A stretch of 64,000 nucleotides of DNA from Altererythrobacter sp. C41 (GCF_016803135.1 NZ_JAEVFE010000002.1:558001-622000); one strand, 5' to 3'; positions 1-9,153 are shown, counted from the first letter of the stretch. The notes: generated from the sequence alone by a model not told the origin. Numbers and translations: made by a program.

Positions 1-937
1 GTATTCGGAAGTGAAGAAGTCGGCCGAGTTCACGCAGCGCTCGGTATCGGGCGTGATTGGCCCGGATCGGGAGGGTCGCCTCTCGGAAGACTACTTCGAC
101 CCCTCGGGTACTCTGCAGTTCGACGTCACGCCGGACGTGATGGTCTATGCCACCGTCGCGCGCGGCTCGAAGTCCGGCGGCTTCGTGTCGAACACCTTCA
201 ACGTCTCCGAAGACGGGTTCCAGTTCGCTGCCGAACGGTCGATGAATTACGAGTTCGGCATGAAGTCGACTTTGGGCAACGGCCTCGCCACCGTGAACCT
301 GGCGATATTCCGCATGGACTTCGAGGATCTGCAACAGTCCGCCTACGATCCGGATCTCCGCACATTCTTCACCCGCAACGCAGCCAGCGCGCGGTCGGAA
401 GGCGTGGAACTGGAAGTGCAGATCATCCCGACCGACAGCCTCTCGCTCAACGCCAACGTCGCCTATCTCGATGCGAGGTTCGAAGACTATCCGGGCGCGC
501 CGTGCCTCGTCTACGAAACGATCGAGCAGTGCGATTCCTCTGATCCCGACAGCCTTGAGCAGCACAACATCGCCGGTCTGCCGCTGATGTTCGCGCCGAA
601 GTGGAGCGGCAACGTCGGCTTCCAGCACGAGGCGGACCTCGGCTCGCTCAAGCTGACGACCGGAGGCAATGCCCAGTTCCGCTCGAAATACTACATTGCC
701 GATGGTTACAGCCCGATCTGGGGGCTTCAGGACGGCTGGGCCAAGTTCGACGCGCGCATCGAGCTCGGCGCTCAGGACGATAGCTGGAGCATCGCGCTGG
801 TCGGCCGCAACCTGACGGACGTGCATTCCCGCGGCGCCGCGATCCGCCTGCCTGGCTCGATCACCGCGACCCAGCGCACGCTGAACTGGATGGACGAGTA
901 TCGTTCGATCTCGCTCAACGGTACCGTGCGCTTCTGA
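1..937 (+). CDS. TonB-dependent receptor, C-terminal part (5' cut by window)
   Basis: The frame is already open at base 2, so the gene begins outside the window. The 300-odd visible residues are the end of an outer-membrane beta-barrel: alternating aromatic/polar strands, a 'MVYATVARGSKSGGF' strand typical of sphingomonad receptors, and a final strand ending in Phe (NGTVRF), the usual barrel-assembly signature. The plug domain and TonB box are not visible. The Baeyer-Villiger monooxygenase starts 60 bp downstream on the same strand, so the receptor may import that enzyme's substrate; this is inference. The ligand cannot be read from this fragment. Confidence 0.88.
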   Translation, partial: YSEVKKSAEFTQRSVSGVIGPDREGRLSEDYFDPSGTLQFDVTPDVMVYATVARGSKSGGFVSNTFNVSEDGFQFAAERSMNYEFGMKSTLGNGLATVNLAIFRMDFEDLQQSAYDPDLRTFFTRNAASARSEGVELEVQIIPTDSLSLNANVAYLDARFEDYPGAPCLVYETIEQCDSSDPDSLEQHNIAGLPLMFAPKWSGNVGFQHEADLGSLKLTTGGNAQFRSKYYIADGYSPIWGLQDGWAKFDARIELGAQDDSWSIALVGRNLTDVHSRGAAIRLPGSITATQRTLNWMDEYRSISLNGTVRF

Positions 938-997
938 GGCTGGGAAAGGGGCGGCCGGGCGCTCGCCCTGAAGGTGCGATGGAAAGAGGATGAATTG

Positions 998-2776
998 ATG
1001 AGCAACAATGGCGGCGGCGAGGCGGACCTCGATGTCGAGGCGCTGGCCCGCCGCTACGCAGAGGAACGCGAGAAGCGCCTTCGGGCCGATGCCGTAACGC
1101 AGTACCAGTCGCTCAAGGGCAGATTCGCGGCCTTTGACGTCGATCCAAACTCCGTCCCGGATTTCCAACGCGAGCGGGTAGAGCGCGAAGCCGACGTGGT
1201 CATAATCGGCGGCGGCTTCGGCGGATTGCTGACCGCGGTGCAATTGCGCAAGCGCGGCGTCGAGAACATCGTCATCATCGAAAAAGGCGCCGACTTCGGC
1301 GGGACCTGGTACTGGAATCGCTATCCGGGCATCCGCTGCGACGTCGAATCCTATATCTACCTGCCGCTGCTGGAAGAGACCGGGTACGTCCCGAGCGAAA
1401 AGTACGCCAAAGGCGCGGAAATTTACGAGCAGTGCCGCCTGATCGCGGAGAAGTTCGGCCTCTATGCCGACGCCTTGTTCCAAACTCTCGCAGAGACATT
1501 GACCTGGGATAATGACGTTCAGCGCTGGATCGTCACCACCAACCGCGGCGATCGAATTTCTGCGCGTTTCACCGTGGCTGCCACTGGTCTCTACAGCAGT
1601 CCCAAGCTGCCTGGCATCCCCGGTATTGAAACTTTTGAGGGCCCGAGCTTTCATACCAGCCGCTGGGACTATGCTTTCACCGGCGGGGATGCGGATGGCA
1701 ACCTGACGGGCTTGCAGGGTAAGACGGTCGGCATCATCGGCACGGGATCGACCGGCATCCAATGTGTGCCGCCCGTCGCGCAATGGGCCCAGCAGCTTTA
1801 CCTGTTCCAGCGAACCCCGGCGTCGGTCGACGTGCGCGGCAACGGTCCTACCGACGTCGAATGGTTTCGCTCGCTCGAACCGGGCTGGCAGCGCGAGCGC
1901 ATGCTCAACTTTACCCAGTGGACGTCGGGTCTGCCCCAGGCGATCGATATGGTCGGTGACAGCATGACCGACCTCTTCCGTGAGAAGACGACCTCGGCGG
2001 GCGTCGAGATGAGCCCCGAAGAGCGGGAGAAAGCCGAGATCCTCAAGATGGAGCGCGTGCGGCGACGCATCGACGAGATCGTCGAGGACAAGGCCACGGC
2101 CGAGGCGCTCAAGCCCTACTTCCATTACTTCTGCAAGCGACCGGGCTTCAGCGATCATTACCTGCAGGTCTTCAACCGCCCGAACGTGACCCTCGTCGAT
2201 ACCGCCGGCAAGGGCGTTGAAAGGGTGACCCCTCAAGGCCTTGTGGTGGATGGCAGGGAATACGAGCTCGATTGCCTCATCTACGCGACCGGCTTCGACT
2301 TCATGACCAGCTACACGCGTGAATCCGGCCTTTCGATCACAGGCCGCGACGGTGTTTCCCTTGAAGAGCACTGGAAGAACGGTGCGCACACGCTGTTCGG
2401 AATGCAGACGCGCGGTTTCCCGAACTTCTTCGTCCTCACGATCGTTCAGGCCGGGACCTCGATCAATTATCTCCACACGGCCGACGTCCAGTCGATCTAC
2501 ATGGCCGATCTCATCGCTCACTGCCTCGATAACCGGTTAGGAACCGTCGAGCCGACGCAAGAGGCCGAGGATGAGTGGGTCGACCTCTGTATCCAGCTCT
2601 CGGCCGAGCGACACGCCTTCTTCGAGAAGTGCACGCCGAGCTACTTCAACTTCGAAGGGGCAAGGCCGCGCGAATTCGAACTGAACTCACCTTTCGGCGG
2701 CGGTCCGCTCGCCTATTTCGAGTACCTGGCGAAGATGTCCGAAGAGAAGTTTGCCCACCGCCTCGAGTTCGGATGA
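998..2776 (+). CDS. Flavin-containing Baeyer-Villiger monooxygenase
   Basis: Predicted cytoplasmic FAD/NADPH enzyme that inserts oxygen next to a ketone to give an ester or lactone. About 592 residues. An N-terminal extension of some 60 residues precedes the FAD Rossmann motif GGGFGG (71-76). Then come GTWYWNRYPG (102-111), the type I BVMO fingerprint FEGPSFHTSRWD (213-224, fitting FxGxxxHxxxW) and a second, NADPH-binding GTGSTG (248-253). ATG 998 is preferred over an upstream in-frame GTG at 974 because AGAGGA lies 8 bp before it. The long N-terminus resembles the hydroxyacetophenone/steroid-type BVMO group. It lies between a TonB receptor and an SDR gene, a plausible uptake-oxidation set. 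The substrate is unknown. Confidence 0.9.
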   Translation: MSNNGGGEADLDVEALARRYAEEREKRLRADAVTQYQSLKGRFAAFDVDPNSVPDFQRERVEREADVVIIGGGFGGLLTAVQLRKRGVENIVIIEKGADFGGTWYWNRYPGIRCDVESYIYLPLLEETGYVPSEKYAKGAEIYEQCRLIAEKFGLYADALFQTLAETLTWDNDVQRWIVTTNRGDRISARFTVAATGLYSSPKLPGIPGIETFEGPSFHTSRWDYAFTGGDADGNLTGLQGKTVGIIGTGSTGIQCVPPVAQWAQQLYLFQRTPASVDVRGNGPTDVEWFRSLEPGWQRERMLNFTQWTSGLPQAIDMVGDSMTDLFREKTTSAGVEMSPEEREKAEILKMERVRRRIDEIVEDKATAEALKPYFHYFCKRPGFSDHYLQVFNRPNVTLVDTAGKGVERVTPQGLVVDGREYELDCLIYATGFDFMTSYTRESGLSITGRDGVSLEEHWKNGAHTLFGMQTRGFPNFFVLTIVQAGTSINYLHTADVQSIYMADLIAHCLDNRLGTVEPTQEAEDEWVDLCIQLSAERHAFFEKCTPSYFNFEGARPREFELNSPFGGGPLAYFEYLAKMSEEKFAHRLEFG

Positions 2777-2813
2777 AACTCCTCGGGCCGTTCGACAGAC
2801 GCCGGTACCCGAC

Positions 2814-3548
2814 ATGCTCCCGGCGATAATTGTGACCGGTGCCGCCTCCGGCATCGGCCTGGAGGCGGCGATCGCATTGGGCGAGCAGGGGCGTACCGTC
2901 GCATTGTGCGATATCGACGAGCCCATGCTCGCCGTTGCGGCGGCGCAGGTTCGCGCCGTGGGAGGCGAGCCGATAGCCCTTCCGACCGATCTGAGAGACG
3001 AACGTGCCATAATCGAGCTCGTGCGGACCGCCGGGGCCCGCCATCGTCTGGGCGGTATCGTGCACAGTGCGGGCCTGTTTCCTCAGTTGAGCTTCGCCGA
3101 AAGCGAACTGACAGATCTTGATCAGGTGATGGCGGTGAACTTCCGGGCTGCCTTCGCGCTGGCCAAGGCTGGCGTGGAGGCCATGGGCGGCGCCGGCGGT
3201 GCACTCGTCTTCCTGACCTCGGGTGCAGGCCTGCTCGAAATGGCCTCGGATCCGTTCCAGCAGCGTTTCTCGCTCTACGGTGCATCGAAAGCTGCGCTCG
3301 ATCGCTGGGCGCTCGGTATCGCACGCGAGCTGATCGCGGCCCATGTCGCGGTTTCGACGGTCACACCAGGTGCGTTCGTCCGCACGTCGGGCACCTCGCG
3401 CGTCGACCTGGAGAAGATGCCGGATCCGAAGGAGATCGATGCGAGTGCCATAGGCAAGGCCGTGGCGTGGCTGGCCTCCGAACCCCGGATGCATCTTGCC
3501 GGACACCGGCTTAATGCTGCCGAGTACGGCCATACCTGGGGCGGGTGA
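2814..3548 (+). CDS. SDR family oxidoreductase
   Basis: Classical short-chain dehydrogenase of about 244 residues with the nucleotide-binding TGAASGIG motif at 8-15, a catalytic Ser in FLTSGAG and the YxxxK pair in LYGASKAAL. The frame is open upstream into the monooxygenase gene, but only the ATG at 2814 gives a compact Rossmann N-terminus; no strong ribosome site is visible. It follows the monooxygenase by 37 bp on the same strand. A natural role would be oxidising an alcohol to the ketone that the monooxygenase uses; that pairing is inference. Confidence 0.82.
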   Translation: MLPAIIVTGAASGIGLEAAIALGEQGRTVALCDIDEPMLAVAAAQVRAVGGEPIALPTDLRDERAIIELVRTAGARHRLGGIVHSAGLFPQLSFAESELTDLDQVMAVNFRAAFALAKAGVEAMGGAGGALVFLTSGAGLLEMASDPFQQRFSLYGASKAALDRWALGIARELIAAHVAVSTVTPGAFVRTSGTSRVDLEKMPDPKEIDASAIGKAVAWLASEPRMHLAGHRLNAAEYGHTWGG

Positions 3549-3575
3549 CGCCGATGCACTCTGGCCTGAGTGGCT

Positions 3576-4331
3576 TTATCGCATCAGCAGACCGCCATCG
3601 ACCGGCAGTACGATTCCCGTGACATAGGCTGCCTCATCGCTCGCCAGATAGACCGCGGCATGGGCGACATCCTCCGGCTGCCCCGCGCGGCCCAGCGGGA
3701 CGAGACGGGCTGCGGTTGCGATCGGATCGCTGGCCGCAGCGTCCACGCCTTCCATGCGGTCGAAGATGGGTGTCGCGATTACGCCCGGGGCGATCGCGTT
3801 TACGCGCACATTATCGCCGGCGGCAGCACTCGCCTGAGCCGCGGATCGTGCCAGGGCGATAACGCCGGCCTTGCTCGCGGCGTAGGGCGCGAAGACCGCC
3901 GAACCGCGGATTCCCGTAACCGACGCGATCAGCGTGAGCGATCCTCCCCCGCTTGCGCGAAGCAGGGGCAGCATGTGCTTGACCGCGAGAAAGGCACCAT
4001 CGAGATTCACGGCCTGCTGACGTCGCCAGTTCTCGAGCGGCAAAGTCGTCAGGTCACCGCCCACACCAATTCCGGCTGAGTGGACGAGCGCGTCCAGACC
4101 GCCGAACCTTCGGGAGACCTCCGCCGCGGCGGCGGCCCAGTCATGTTCCTCAGCCACGTCCAGCGGCATGGTTGCCGCCATGCCTGCCTCGTCGGCCACC
4201 GCGGCCAACGCCGAACCATCGATATCGCTGCCGATCACACGCGCTCCGTGCGAAACCATGACCTGCGCGCAGGCAAGGCCGATACCACTTGCGGCTCCGG
4301 TGATGAGCACGCGTTTGTTCTCAAGTCGCAT
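3576..4331 (-). CDS. SDR family oxidoreductase (FabG-like)
   Basis: About 251 residues with TGAASGIG at 11-18, catalytic Ser/Tyr/Lys (IASVTG, then YAASK) and the C-terminal YVTGxxxxVDGG signature of the 3-oxoacyl-ACP reductase-like SDR group. The start at 4331 has GGAG a few bases upstream (GGGAGAAAACATG). It is convergent with the preceding SDR gene, separated by 27 bp, and shares no obvious operon. Its substrate is unknown; proximity suggests the same pathway as the monooxygenase. Confidence 0.85.
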   Translation of the reverse strand: MRLENKRVLITGAASGIGLACAQVMVSHGARVIGSDIDGSALAAVADEAGMAATMPLDVAEEHDWAAAAAEVSRRFGGLDALVHSAGIGVGGDLTTLPLENWRRQQAVNLDGAFLAVKHMLPLLRASGGGSLTLIASVTGIRGSAVFAPYAASKAGVIALARSAAQASAAAGDNVRVNAIAPGVIATPIFDRMEGVDAAASDPIATAARLVPLGRAGQPEDVAHAAVYLASDEAAYVTGIVLPVDGGLLMR

Positions 4332-4519
4332 GTTTTCTCCCGTCGGGTGTTCTCTCACAGCGATTATTCGCGATGTCCATGGAGGTCGGATAAAGCGGGG
4401 AGGAGGGCAGATGGGAACGCGGACGGAAAAGTCTGTGTTGACGGCCGCCGGGTTGCCATGGCAATCGCGCGAGCGCGTCGCCGCAAGACCAGCCGCGCGA
4501 TCACGCTAAAGTGCCGAGT

Positions 4520-4593
4520 GCGGGTGTAGCTCAATGGTAGAGCAGCAGCTTCCCAAGCTGACGACGAGGGTTCGATTCCCTTCACCCGCTCCA
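4520..4593 (+). tRNA. tRNA-Gly (anticodon CCC)
   Basis: A 74-nt cloverleaf: acceptor arm GCGGGTG pairing with CACCCGC, D-arm TAGCTCAATGGTAGAGC, anticodon loop TTCCCAA giving CCC, T-arm GAGGGTTCGATTCCCTT, and an encoded CCA end. It strongly resembles bacterial tRNA-Gly(CCC), which reads GGG codons. No integrase or duplicated 3' end is seen nearby. Confidence 0.96.
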
Positions 4594-4752
4594 GCAGGAC
4601 TCCCCGGAAATGCCAGAGCGTTCTTTCGGGCGCCCGTCGAGGGCTTCAATAACATCATCGAAGCATAGCGGCCGTGCGATCTCCGATGTACGTATTGTTG
4701 AGGGGACCGGCCAGCCGGTGCGTATGATCAGGGAGGCAGGAAAGAAGGTGCG

Positions 4753-5022
4753 ATGGAAGAACGAGTTCGTATCCTGAACACTGCCGAGCTGCCCGCGCAA
4801 CTCGACACGATCGACCAGCCGATCCTGGATCGGCTTGCGGCGCGCCGGCAAGAGGCGGCTCTCACGCGGCGGCTGGTACTGGTGGCGGCGTTCGCCTCGC
4901 TCGGCGGCGGGATTCTGGCGAGCACGGCCATGCCGGAACCCGCCATCGCAGCCAGTTCGTTCAGCCCGCTGGTGCCGGACGGCCCGCTGGCATGTTGTGC
5001 ATCGGCGGATTCGCGCGGATGA
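4753..5022 (+). CDS. cnrY: CnrY-like membrane-anchored anti-sigma factor
   Basis: An 89-residue protein with a charged cytosolic N-terminus of about 38 residues, one transmembrane helix (roughly 40-60, LTRRLVLVAAFASLGGG) and a short periplasmic tail. This matches the size and topology of CnrY/NccY, which hold the ECF sigma factor CnrH at the membrane until a metal signal arrives. Identification rests mainly on context: the gene overlaps the CnrX-like sensor gene (ATGA at 5019-5022), which overlaps the sigma gene. Primary sequence of this family is poorly conserved, so the name is an inference from order and topology. It lies 160 bp after tRNA-Gly and is probably the first gene of the operon. 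Confidence 0.72.
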   Translation: MEERVRILNTAELPAQLDTIDQPILDRLAARRQEAALTRRLVLVAAFASLGGGILASTAMPEPAIAASSFSPLVPDGPLACCASADSRG

Positions 5023-5459
5023 CGTCCCTTCAACGCGTACTGGTCATCGGACTCGTTGCCTTCGTGTCGGCGGTGGCCGGCGTGTTCATCGGCCAGCTGA
5101 TCGTCGACGAGCCGCGGGCGAGCGAAACCGAGCTTCACGCGCAGTTGCACGAACGGCTCGATCTGACGGCCGAGCAACAGGCGCGGCTCGAGCAAGTCGA
5201 AGCCGACTTTGCGGCGCGTCACCAGGCCCTCGAACAGGAAATGCGTGCGGCCAACGTGCTGCTTGCGAAGGCAATACAGGCCGAGCATGGCTATGGCCCC
5301 GAAGTCACCCTGGCGATCGACCATTCGCACCAGGTCATGGGCTCGCTGCAGAAGGAAACGCTGCAGCACCTCTTCGCCATGCGCGAGGTGCTCGGCCCCG
5401 AGCAGGCGGAAGTGTTCGACAGCATCGTGGTCAAGGCGCTGACCGCCGATGCGCGGTGA
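5019..5459 (+). CDS. cnrX: CnrX-like periplasmic metal sensor
   Basis: About 146 residues: an N-terminal membrane anchor (7-29), then an all-helical periplasmic domain of the CnrX/Spy-like fold. Its His40, His44, Glu61, His117 and Met121 have exactly the spacing of the CnrX nickel/cobalt ligands His42, His46, Glu63, His119 and Met123, as I recall them for Cupriavidus. That makes Ni/Co sensing, or sensing of a similar transition metal, likely. ATG 5019 overlaps the cnrY stop (ATGA) and was chosen over an in-frame ATG at 4992. In the known system, metal binding relays through CnrY to free CnrH. Confidence 0.82.
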   Translation: MTSLQRVLVIGLVAFVSAVAGVFIGQLIVDEPRASETELHAQLHERLDLTAEQQARLEQVEADFAARHQALEQEMRAANVLLAKAIQAEHGYGPEVTLAIDHSHQVMGSLQKETLQHLFAMREVLGPEQAEVFDSIVVKALTADAR

Positions 5460-6025
5460 ACCGCACCCTCGACCAGCTTAGCGATGGGGAACTTGCTGCG
5501 CGGGCGAAATCCCACGATCAGCTCGCCTATCGGGAGTTTCTCCGCCGCTACAAGGCGCCCGTCTTCCGGCTGATCCGCAGCACCGTCGGCAGCGAGACGG
5601 AAGCGCTCGATCTGACGCAGGAAACCTTCGTCGCGGCATTCCAGGCGATCGGTCGTTACGATGGGGTGCGACCGTTCCGCGTGTGGATTGCGCGGATCGC
5701 GCTCAACAAATGCCGCGACTGGGCGCGCCGCCGCAAGGTTCGCGCCTTCTTCGCCTCGGCCTTGCCGCTCGAAAGTGCGAACCACGTCGCAAGCGACACG
5801 CCTGCACCGGACCGGAGCGTGATCGAGGCGGACGAACTGTCGCGCGTCCGGACGGCGATCGCGGCGTTGCCCGTAAAGCTGCGCGAAGCGATCGTGTTGT
5901 GCGGCGTGGAGGAAATGTCGCAGCAGGAAGCCGCAAACGTGCTCGGCGTTACGGTGAAGACGGTCGAGACACGGCTATACCGCGCCCGCCAGCGGTTACG
6001 CGCAGTACTGGGTGGGAGCGAGTGA
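5456..6025 (+). CDS. cnrH: ECF sigma factor, CnrH-like
   Basis: About 189 residues. Region 2 contains FRLIRSTVG, EALDLTQETFVAAFQ and FRVWIARIALNKCRDWARRR. Region 4 contains LPVKLREAIVLCGVEEMSQQEAANVLGVTVKTVETRLYRARQRLR, split here only for description. The start is GTG 5456, overlapping the sensor stop codon (GTGA); the frame is open further upstream but those residues would lie inside cnrX. It presumably transcribes its own operon and metal-efflux genes. No efflux genes of the cnrCBA/czc type follow it; the nearest metal genes are copAB 6 kb away. Confidence 0.85.
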   Translation: MNRTLDQLSDGELAARAKSHDQLAYREFLRRYKAPVFRLIRSTVGSETEALDLTQETFVAAFQAIGRYDGVRPFRVWIARIALNKCRDWARRRKVRAFFASALPLESANHVASDTPAPDRSVIEADELSRVRTAIAALPVKLREAIVLCGVEEMSQQEAANVLGVTVKTVETRLYRARQRLRAVLGGSE

Positions 6026-6445
6026 GACCCATCTCGGCTCACGTCAGGGCGGATGCGGCCGCTTTGAATCAAGCCTAACGCGAGCCGGAAATCGTCCCGA
6101 GGCCTCCGTCTGTTCGGGCGCGTGAGCGCCTCCCGATTAGCGCGCTCCGCATGGCAAGGCCCCAGATGCCTGCGGCCGGGCTTCGACGAGATACTTCCCA
6201 GTTCTTCGGACATAATATTTGGTGCGACGCCGGTCCGGCAAGCGCTGCCAGCCGGCCGCGCCGGGATGCGAGAAAAAATATTTCATCTCGGATGAGGGGG
6301 CTGCTCATTCGGTGCGTATCTCCAATGCCGATAGTATCAGCATTCAATCCATCTAAAACAATGTAATTAAACGAAATTTTCTGTTGACCTGTATATACAA
6401 CTCGTGTTGTTTTGCGGGCCGACCGAGGAATCAGGAGGGGCTTGC
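6026..6445. other. Intergenic region before the TonB receptor
   Basis: No coding frame is supported. The first half is GC-rich with no clear element. From about 6280 the DNA becomes AT-rich and ends in the receptor's promoter region, holding a HutC-like operator (6390-6399) and a strong ribosome site AGGAGGGG (6433-6440). A small inverted repeat GATAGTATC lies in the AT-rich part, near 6331; its role is unknown. Confidence 0.6.
6384..6400 (+). promoter_or_regulatory. HutC-like operator before the TonB receptor
   Basis: TGTATATACA (6390-6399) is a perfect 10-bp palindrome inside TTGACCTGTATATACAA. It fits the TGTATATACA-type sites bound by HutC repressors of the GntR family. It lies about 50 bp before the receptor start. 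A related site TTGACTATACAA precedes the HutC-like gene itself (11404-11415). Binding is inferred. Confidence 0.6.
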
Positions 6446-9145
6446 GTGACCATGAGGACTTATTTGCTCGCAGGTGCGGCCGTGACGGCAGCCATTGCGC
6501 CCCCGGCGCTCGCCCAGGCCCAGCCGGAAAGCGAGTCCACCGCCGAAGACGCGGCCGCCGCCGAAATCGTAGTGACCGGGTCGCGTATCCGCAGGCAGGA
6601 TCTGGCTGGCGTCGGTCCTGCCACGGTGGTTTCCGCGGAGCAGATCGAGAACACCGGCATCGTCAATATCGAAACCGTGCTCCAGCGTCTGCCGGCCAAC
6701 GCAGGCTTCGCAGGCAACCAAACGGCGGCCTACTGGGCGGATAACGGCTGGGGTACGGCGCAAGTCAATCTGCGCGGACTGGGCATCAAGCGTACGCTGG
6801 TGCTGCTCAACGGGCGGCGACTGGTGGCGGGCGGTACCGGCGCCAATTCCTCGCCCGATCTCAACATGATCCCTGTCGCCGCTCTTCAGAGAACCGATGT
6901 CCTCAAGGACGGTGCGTCGGCCATCTATGGCGCCGATGCCATGGCCGGTGTCGTAAACCTGGTCACGCGCACCGACTACGAAGGCCTCGGGCTCAGCGCG
7001 CGCATGGGCATCAACGAGGAAGGCGACGGCTCGGATTTCACGGCCGACCTCATCTGGGGCATTCGCGGCGATCGCGGTGGCTTCATGGCGGCGGTGACCT
7101 ACCAGAAGACCGATCCGGTCAACATGGCGAGCCGTGCGCCGTGCTCGCTGGCCGAAACTGTGCCCGGGCAACTCAGCTGCATCAACAGCTCCTCCACCAT
7201 CGGCGGCCGGGCCGTTCTGCCTGACGGGAGCCAGATCAATTTCAACCAGGATCCGGGCGGCGACGGCGACTTCTTCGAGCCGTATGATCCGGCAAAACAC
7301 AATATCAACTTCAACCGCTTCCTCAATGCGGTCAGCCCGGTCGAGCGTGTCAGCACCGCTTTCTTTGCCGATTATGATGTGACCGACGACGTCCAGGCAT
7401 TCGGCGAGTTTCTCTACACGCTCCGCAAGTCGAACCAGATCGCCACCCCGGGCACGTTGCGCAATCTCGAGATTGCGGCAGGTCATCCGACCAATCCGAC
7501 GGGGCAGGACATTGTCCTCGTCCGGCGCAATGTCGCCGAAGCCGGCCCGCGCCAGTTCTTTCAGGAAACCGACACCTGGCAGGGGACGCTAGGCCTGCGG
7601 GGCACGCTGGCGAACGACTGGGCATGGGAAATCGCCGGAAGCTTCGGGCGCAACACCGCGATCGACGGTGCTACCAATATCGCCAATCTCGAGCGGGTCG
7701 CGGCATCGCTCGACACCGCCGAATGCAGCGCGGCGCCGGGCGCGGCGATCCCGTGCGGTGATTACCTGGGGTATGGCGACCTGACGCCCGAGACGCTCGA
7801 CTATATCCTGTTCACCATGCGCGACCACGGCGGTAACCAACTCGCCACCGCGACTGCCGACCTCACCGGAGACCTGTTCGATCTGCCAGCGGGGCCGGTC
7901 GCGTTCGCTGCGGGTGCGGTCTACCGCAAGGAGAAGGGCTGGCGGGATCCCGACCCGCTGACGGTCCTCGGCGTCGCGAACACCAACCAGCAGGACCCGA
8001 TCTCGGGATCGAGCACGGCCAAGGAGGGCTATCTCGAACTGTCGGTGCCGCTGCTTGCCGGCCAACCTTTCTTTCAGTCGCTGACGGTCGATGGTGCGGC
8101 CCGCTATTCCGACTACGATCTGTTCGGCAGCGACTGGAACTACAAAGTCGCGCTCGACTGGGTGATAAGCGACAGCTTCCGCCTGCGGGGTACGTACGGC
8201 ACGGGCTTCCGCGTGCCTAACGTGCCCGAGTTGTTCGGCGGCGTTTCCGAAGGCAACCTGACGACCACCGATCCATGTTCGAATTATTCGAGCAGCGGCA
8301 ATGCGACACTCATCGCCAATTGCCAGGCATCGGGGGTGCCGGCCGGCTACGTCCAGCTCGGCTCCACCATCCTGACCACCGTTGGCGGGAACGAAGACCT
8401 GCAGCCGGAGAGCTCCACCAGCTGGACGATCGGTACGGTCGTCTCTCCGCGCGGGCTGGTCGACGGCCTTTCACTGACGGCGGACTGGTTCGATATCCGG
8501 ATCAAGGATGCGATCCGAGCCATTCCGGGTTCGACCAAGCTCGCCGTCTGTTATGCCAGCAGCGGCCTGTCGCACCCGTTCTGCGATGACTTTACCCGCA
8601 GCACCCTGACGGGCGAGGTTACCTATCTGTCGGCGCAGCCGATCAATACCGGGCGCGAGGACATGAGCGGCCTCGACCTGGGCCTGGTCTACGCCCGGAC
8701 CATCAGCGACATCGCCGTGTCGCTCGACGTCAACGTGACCTGGCTCAACGAGTATACCATCTATCCATTCCCGGGCGGCGCGCCGATCGTGTTCGATGGT
8801 CACATCGGCGGGGGCAACGGGGGCTTCCCCAAGTGGCGGGGCTATGGTGTGCTGACGCTGGAGAAGGATGGTGTCGCCGCTACATGGTCAAGTCAGTGGA
8901 TCGGCAAGGCGACCGACTTCAATGCCGCGCCGGGCGATATCGGCTATCGCACGCCGAACGTATTCTATCATAATCTGCAGCTGGCATTCGAGGTCAACGA
9001 GAAGATGCGGTTCCAGCTGGGTGTCGACAATCTGTTCGATCGCAAGGCGCCCTTCATCCAGAGCTACACCGATGCGAACACGGATACGATGACTTACGAC
9101 CTTCTGGGACGGCGGTTCTATGCCGGTGTCCGGACGACGTTCTGA
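6446..9145 (+). CDS. TonB-dependent receptor
   Basis: About 899 residues: signal peptide ending near ALAQA, TonB-box-like EIVVTGSR, plug domain (roughly 45-190, with VNLRGLGIKRTLVLLNGRR and DGASAIYGADAMAGVVN), then a 22-strand-type barrel ending in VRTTF. GTG 6446 is chosen over ATG 6452 because AGGAGG (6433-6438) is 7 bp away, a better spacing. It is the first gene of a set with two PepSY proteins, and the HutC-like repressor lies convergent at the far end. The ligand is unknown. The HutC link suggests histidine, urocanate or a related compound, and PepSY partners are also common with siderophore receptors. Confidence 0.92.
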   Translation: MTMRTYLLAGAAVTAAIAPPALAQAQPESESTAEDAAAAEIVVTGSRIRRQDLAGVGPATVVSAEQIENTGIVNIETVLQRLPANAGFAGNQTAAYWADNGWGTAQVNLRGLGIKRTLVLLNGRRLVAGGTGANSSPDLNMIPVAALQRTDVLKDGASAIYGADAMAGVVNLVTRTDYEGLGLSARMGINEEGDGSDFTADLIWGIRGDRGGFMAAVTYQKTDPVNMASRAPCSLAETVPGQLSCINSSSTIGGRAVLPDGSQINFNQDPGGDGDFFEPYDPAKHNINFNRFLNAVSPVERVSTAFFADYDVTDDVQAFGEFLYTLRKSNQIATPGTLRNLEIAAGHPTNPTGQDIVLVRRNVAEAGPRQFFQETDTWQGTLGLRGTLANDWAWEIAGSFGRNTAIDGATNIANLERVAASLDTAECSAAPGAAIPCGDYLGYGDLTPETLDYILFTMRDHGGNQLATATADLTGDLFDLPAGPVAFAAGAVYRKEKGWRDPDPLTVLGVANTNQQDPISGSSTAKEGYLELSVPLLAGQPFFQSLTVDGAARYSDYDLFGSDWNYKVALDWVISDSFRLRGTYGTGFRVPNVPELFGGVSEGNLTTTDPCSNYSSSGNATLIANCQASGVPAGYVQLGSTILTTVGGNEDLQPESSTSWTIGTVVSPRGLVDGLSLTADWFDIRIKDAIRAIPGSTKLAVCYASSGLSHPFCDDFTRSTLTGEVTYLSAQPINTGREDMSGLDLGLVYARTISDIAVSLDVNVTWLNEYTIYPFPGGAPIVFDGHIGGGNGGFPKWRGYGVLTLEKDGVAATWSSQWIGKATDFNAAPGDIGYRTPNVFYHNLQLAFEVNEKMRFQLGVDNLFDRKAPFIQSYTDANTDTMTYDLLGRRFYAGVRTTF

Positions 9146-9153
9146 GGGGACGC

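Noticed and set aside
4520-4593. tRNA-Gly as an integration site for the cnrYXH module
   Set aside because: No integrase, no duplicated tRNA 3' end and no compositional break were seen downstream.
5019-6025. FecR/FecI-type iron signalling instead of CnrYXH
   Set aside because: The protein before the sigma gene lacks FecR features and has the CnrX ligand set; no receptor with a signalling domain precedes it.
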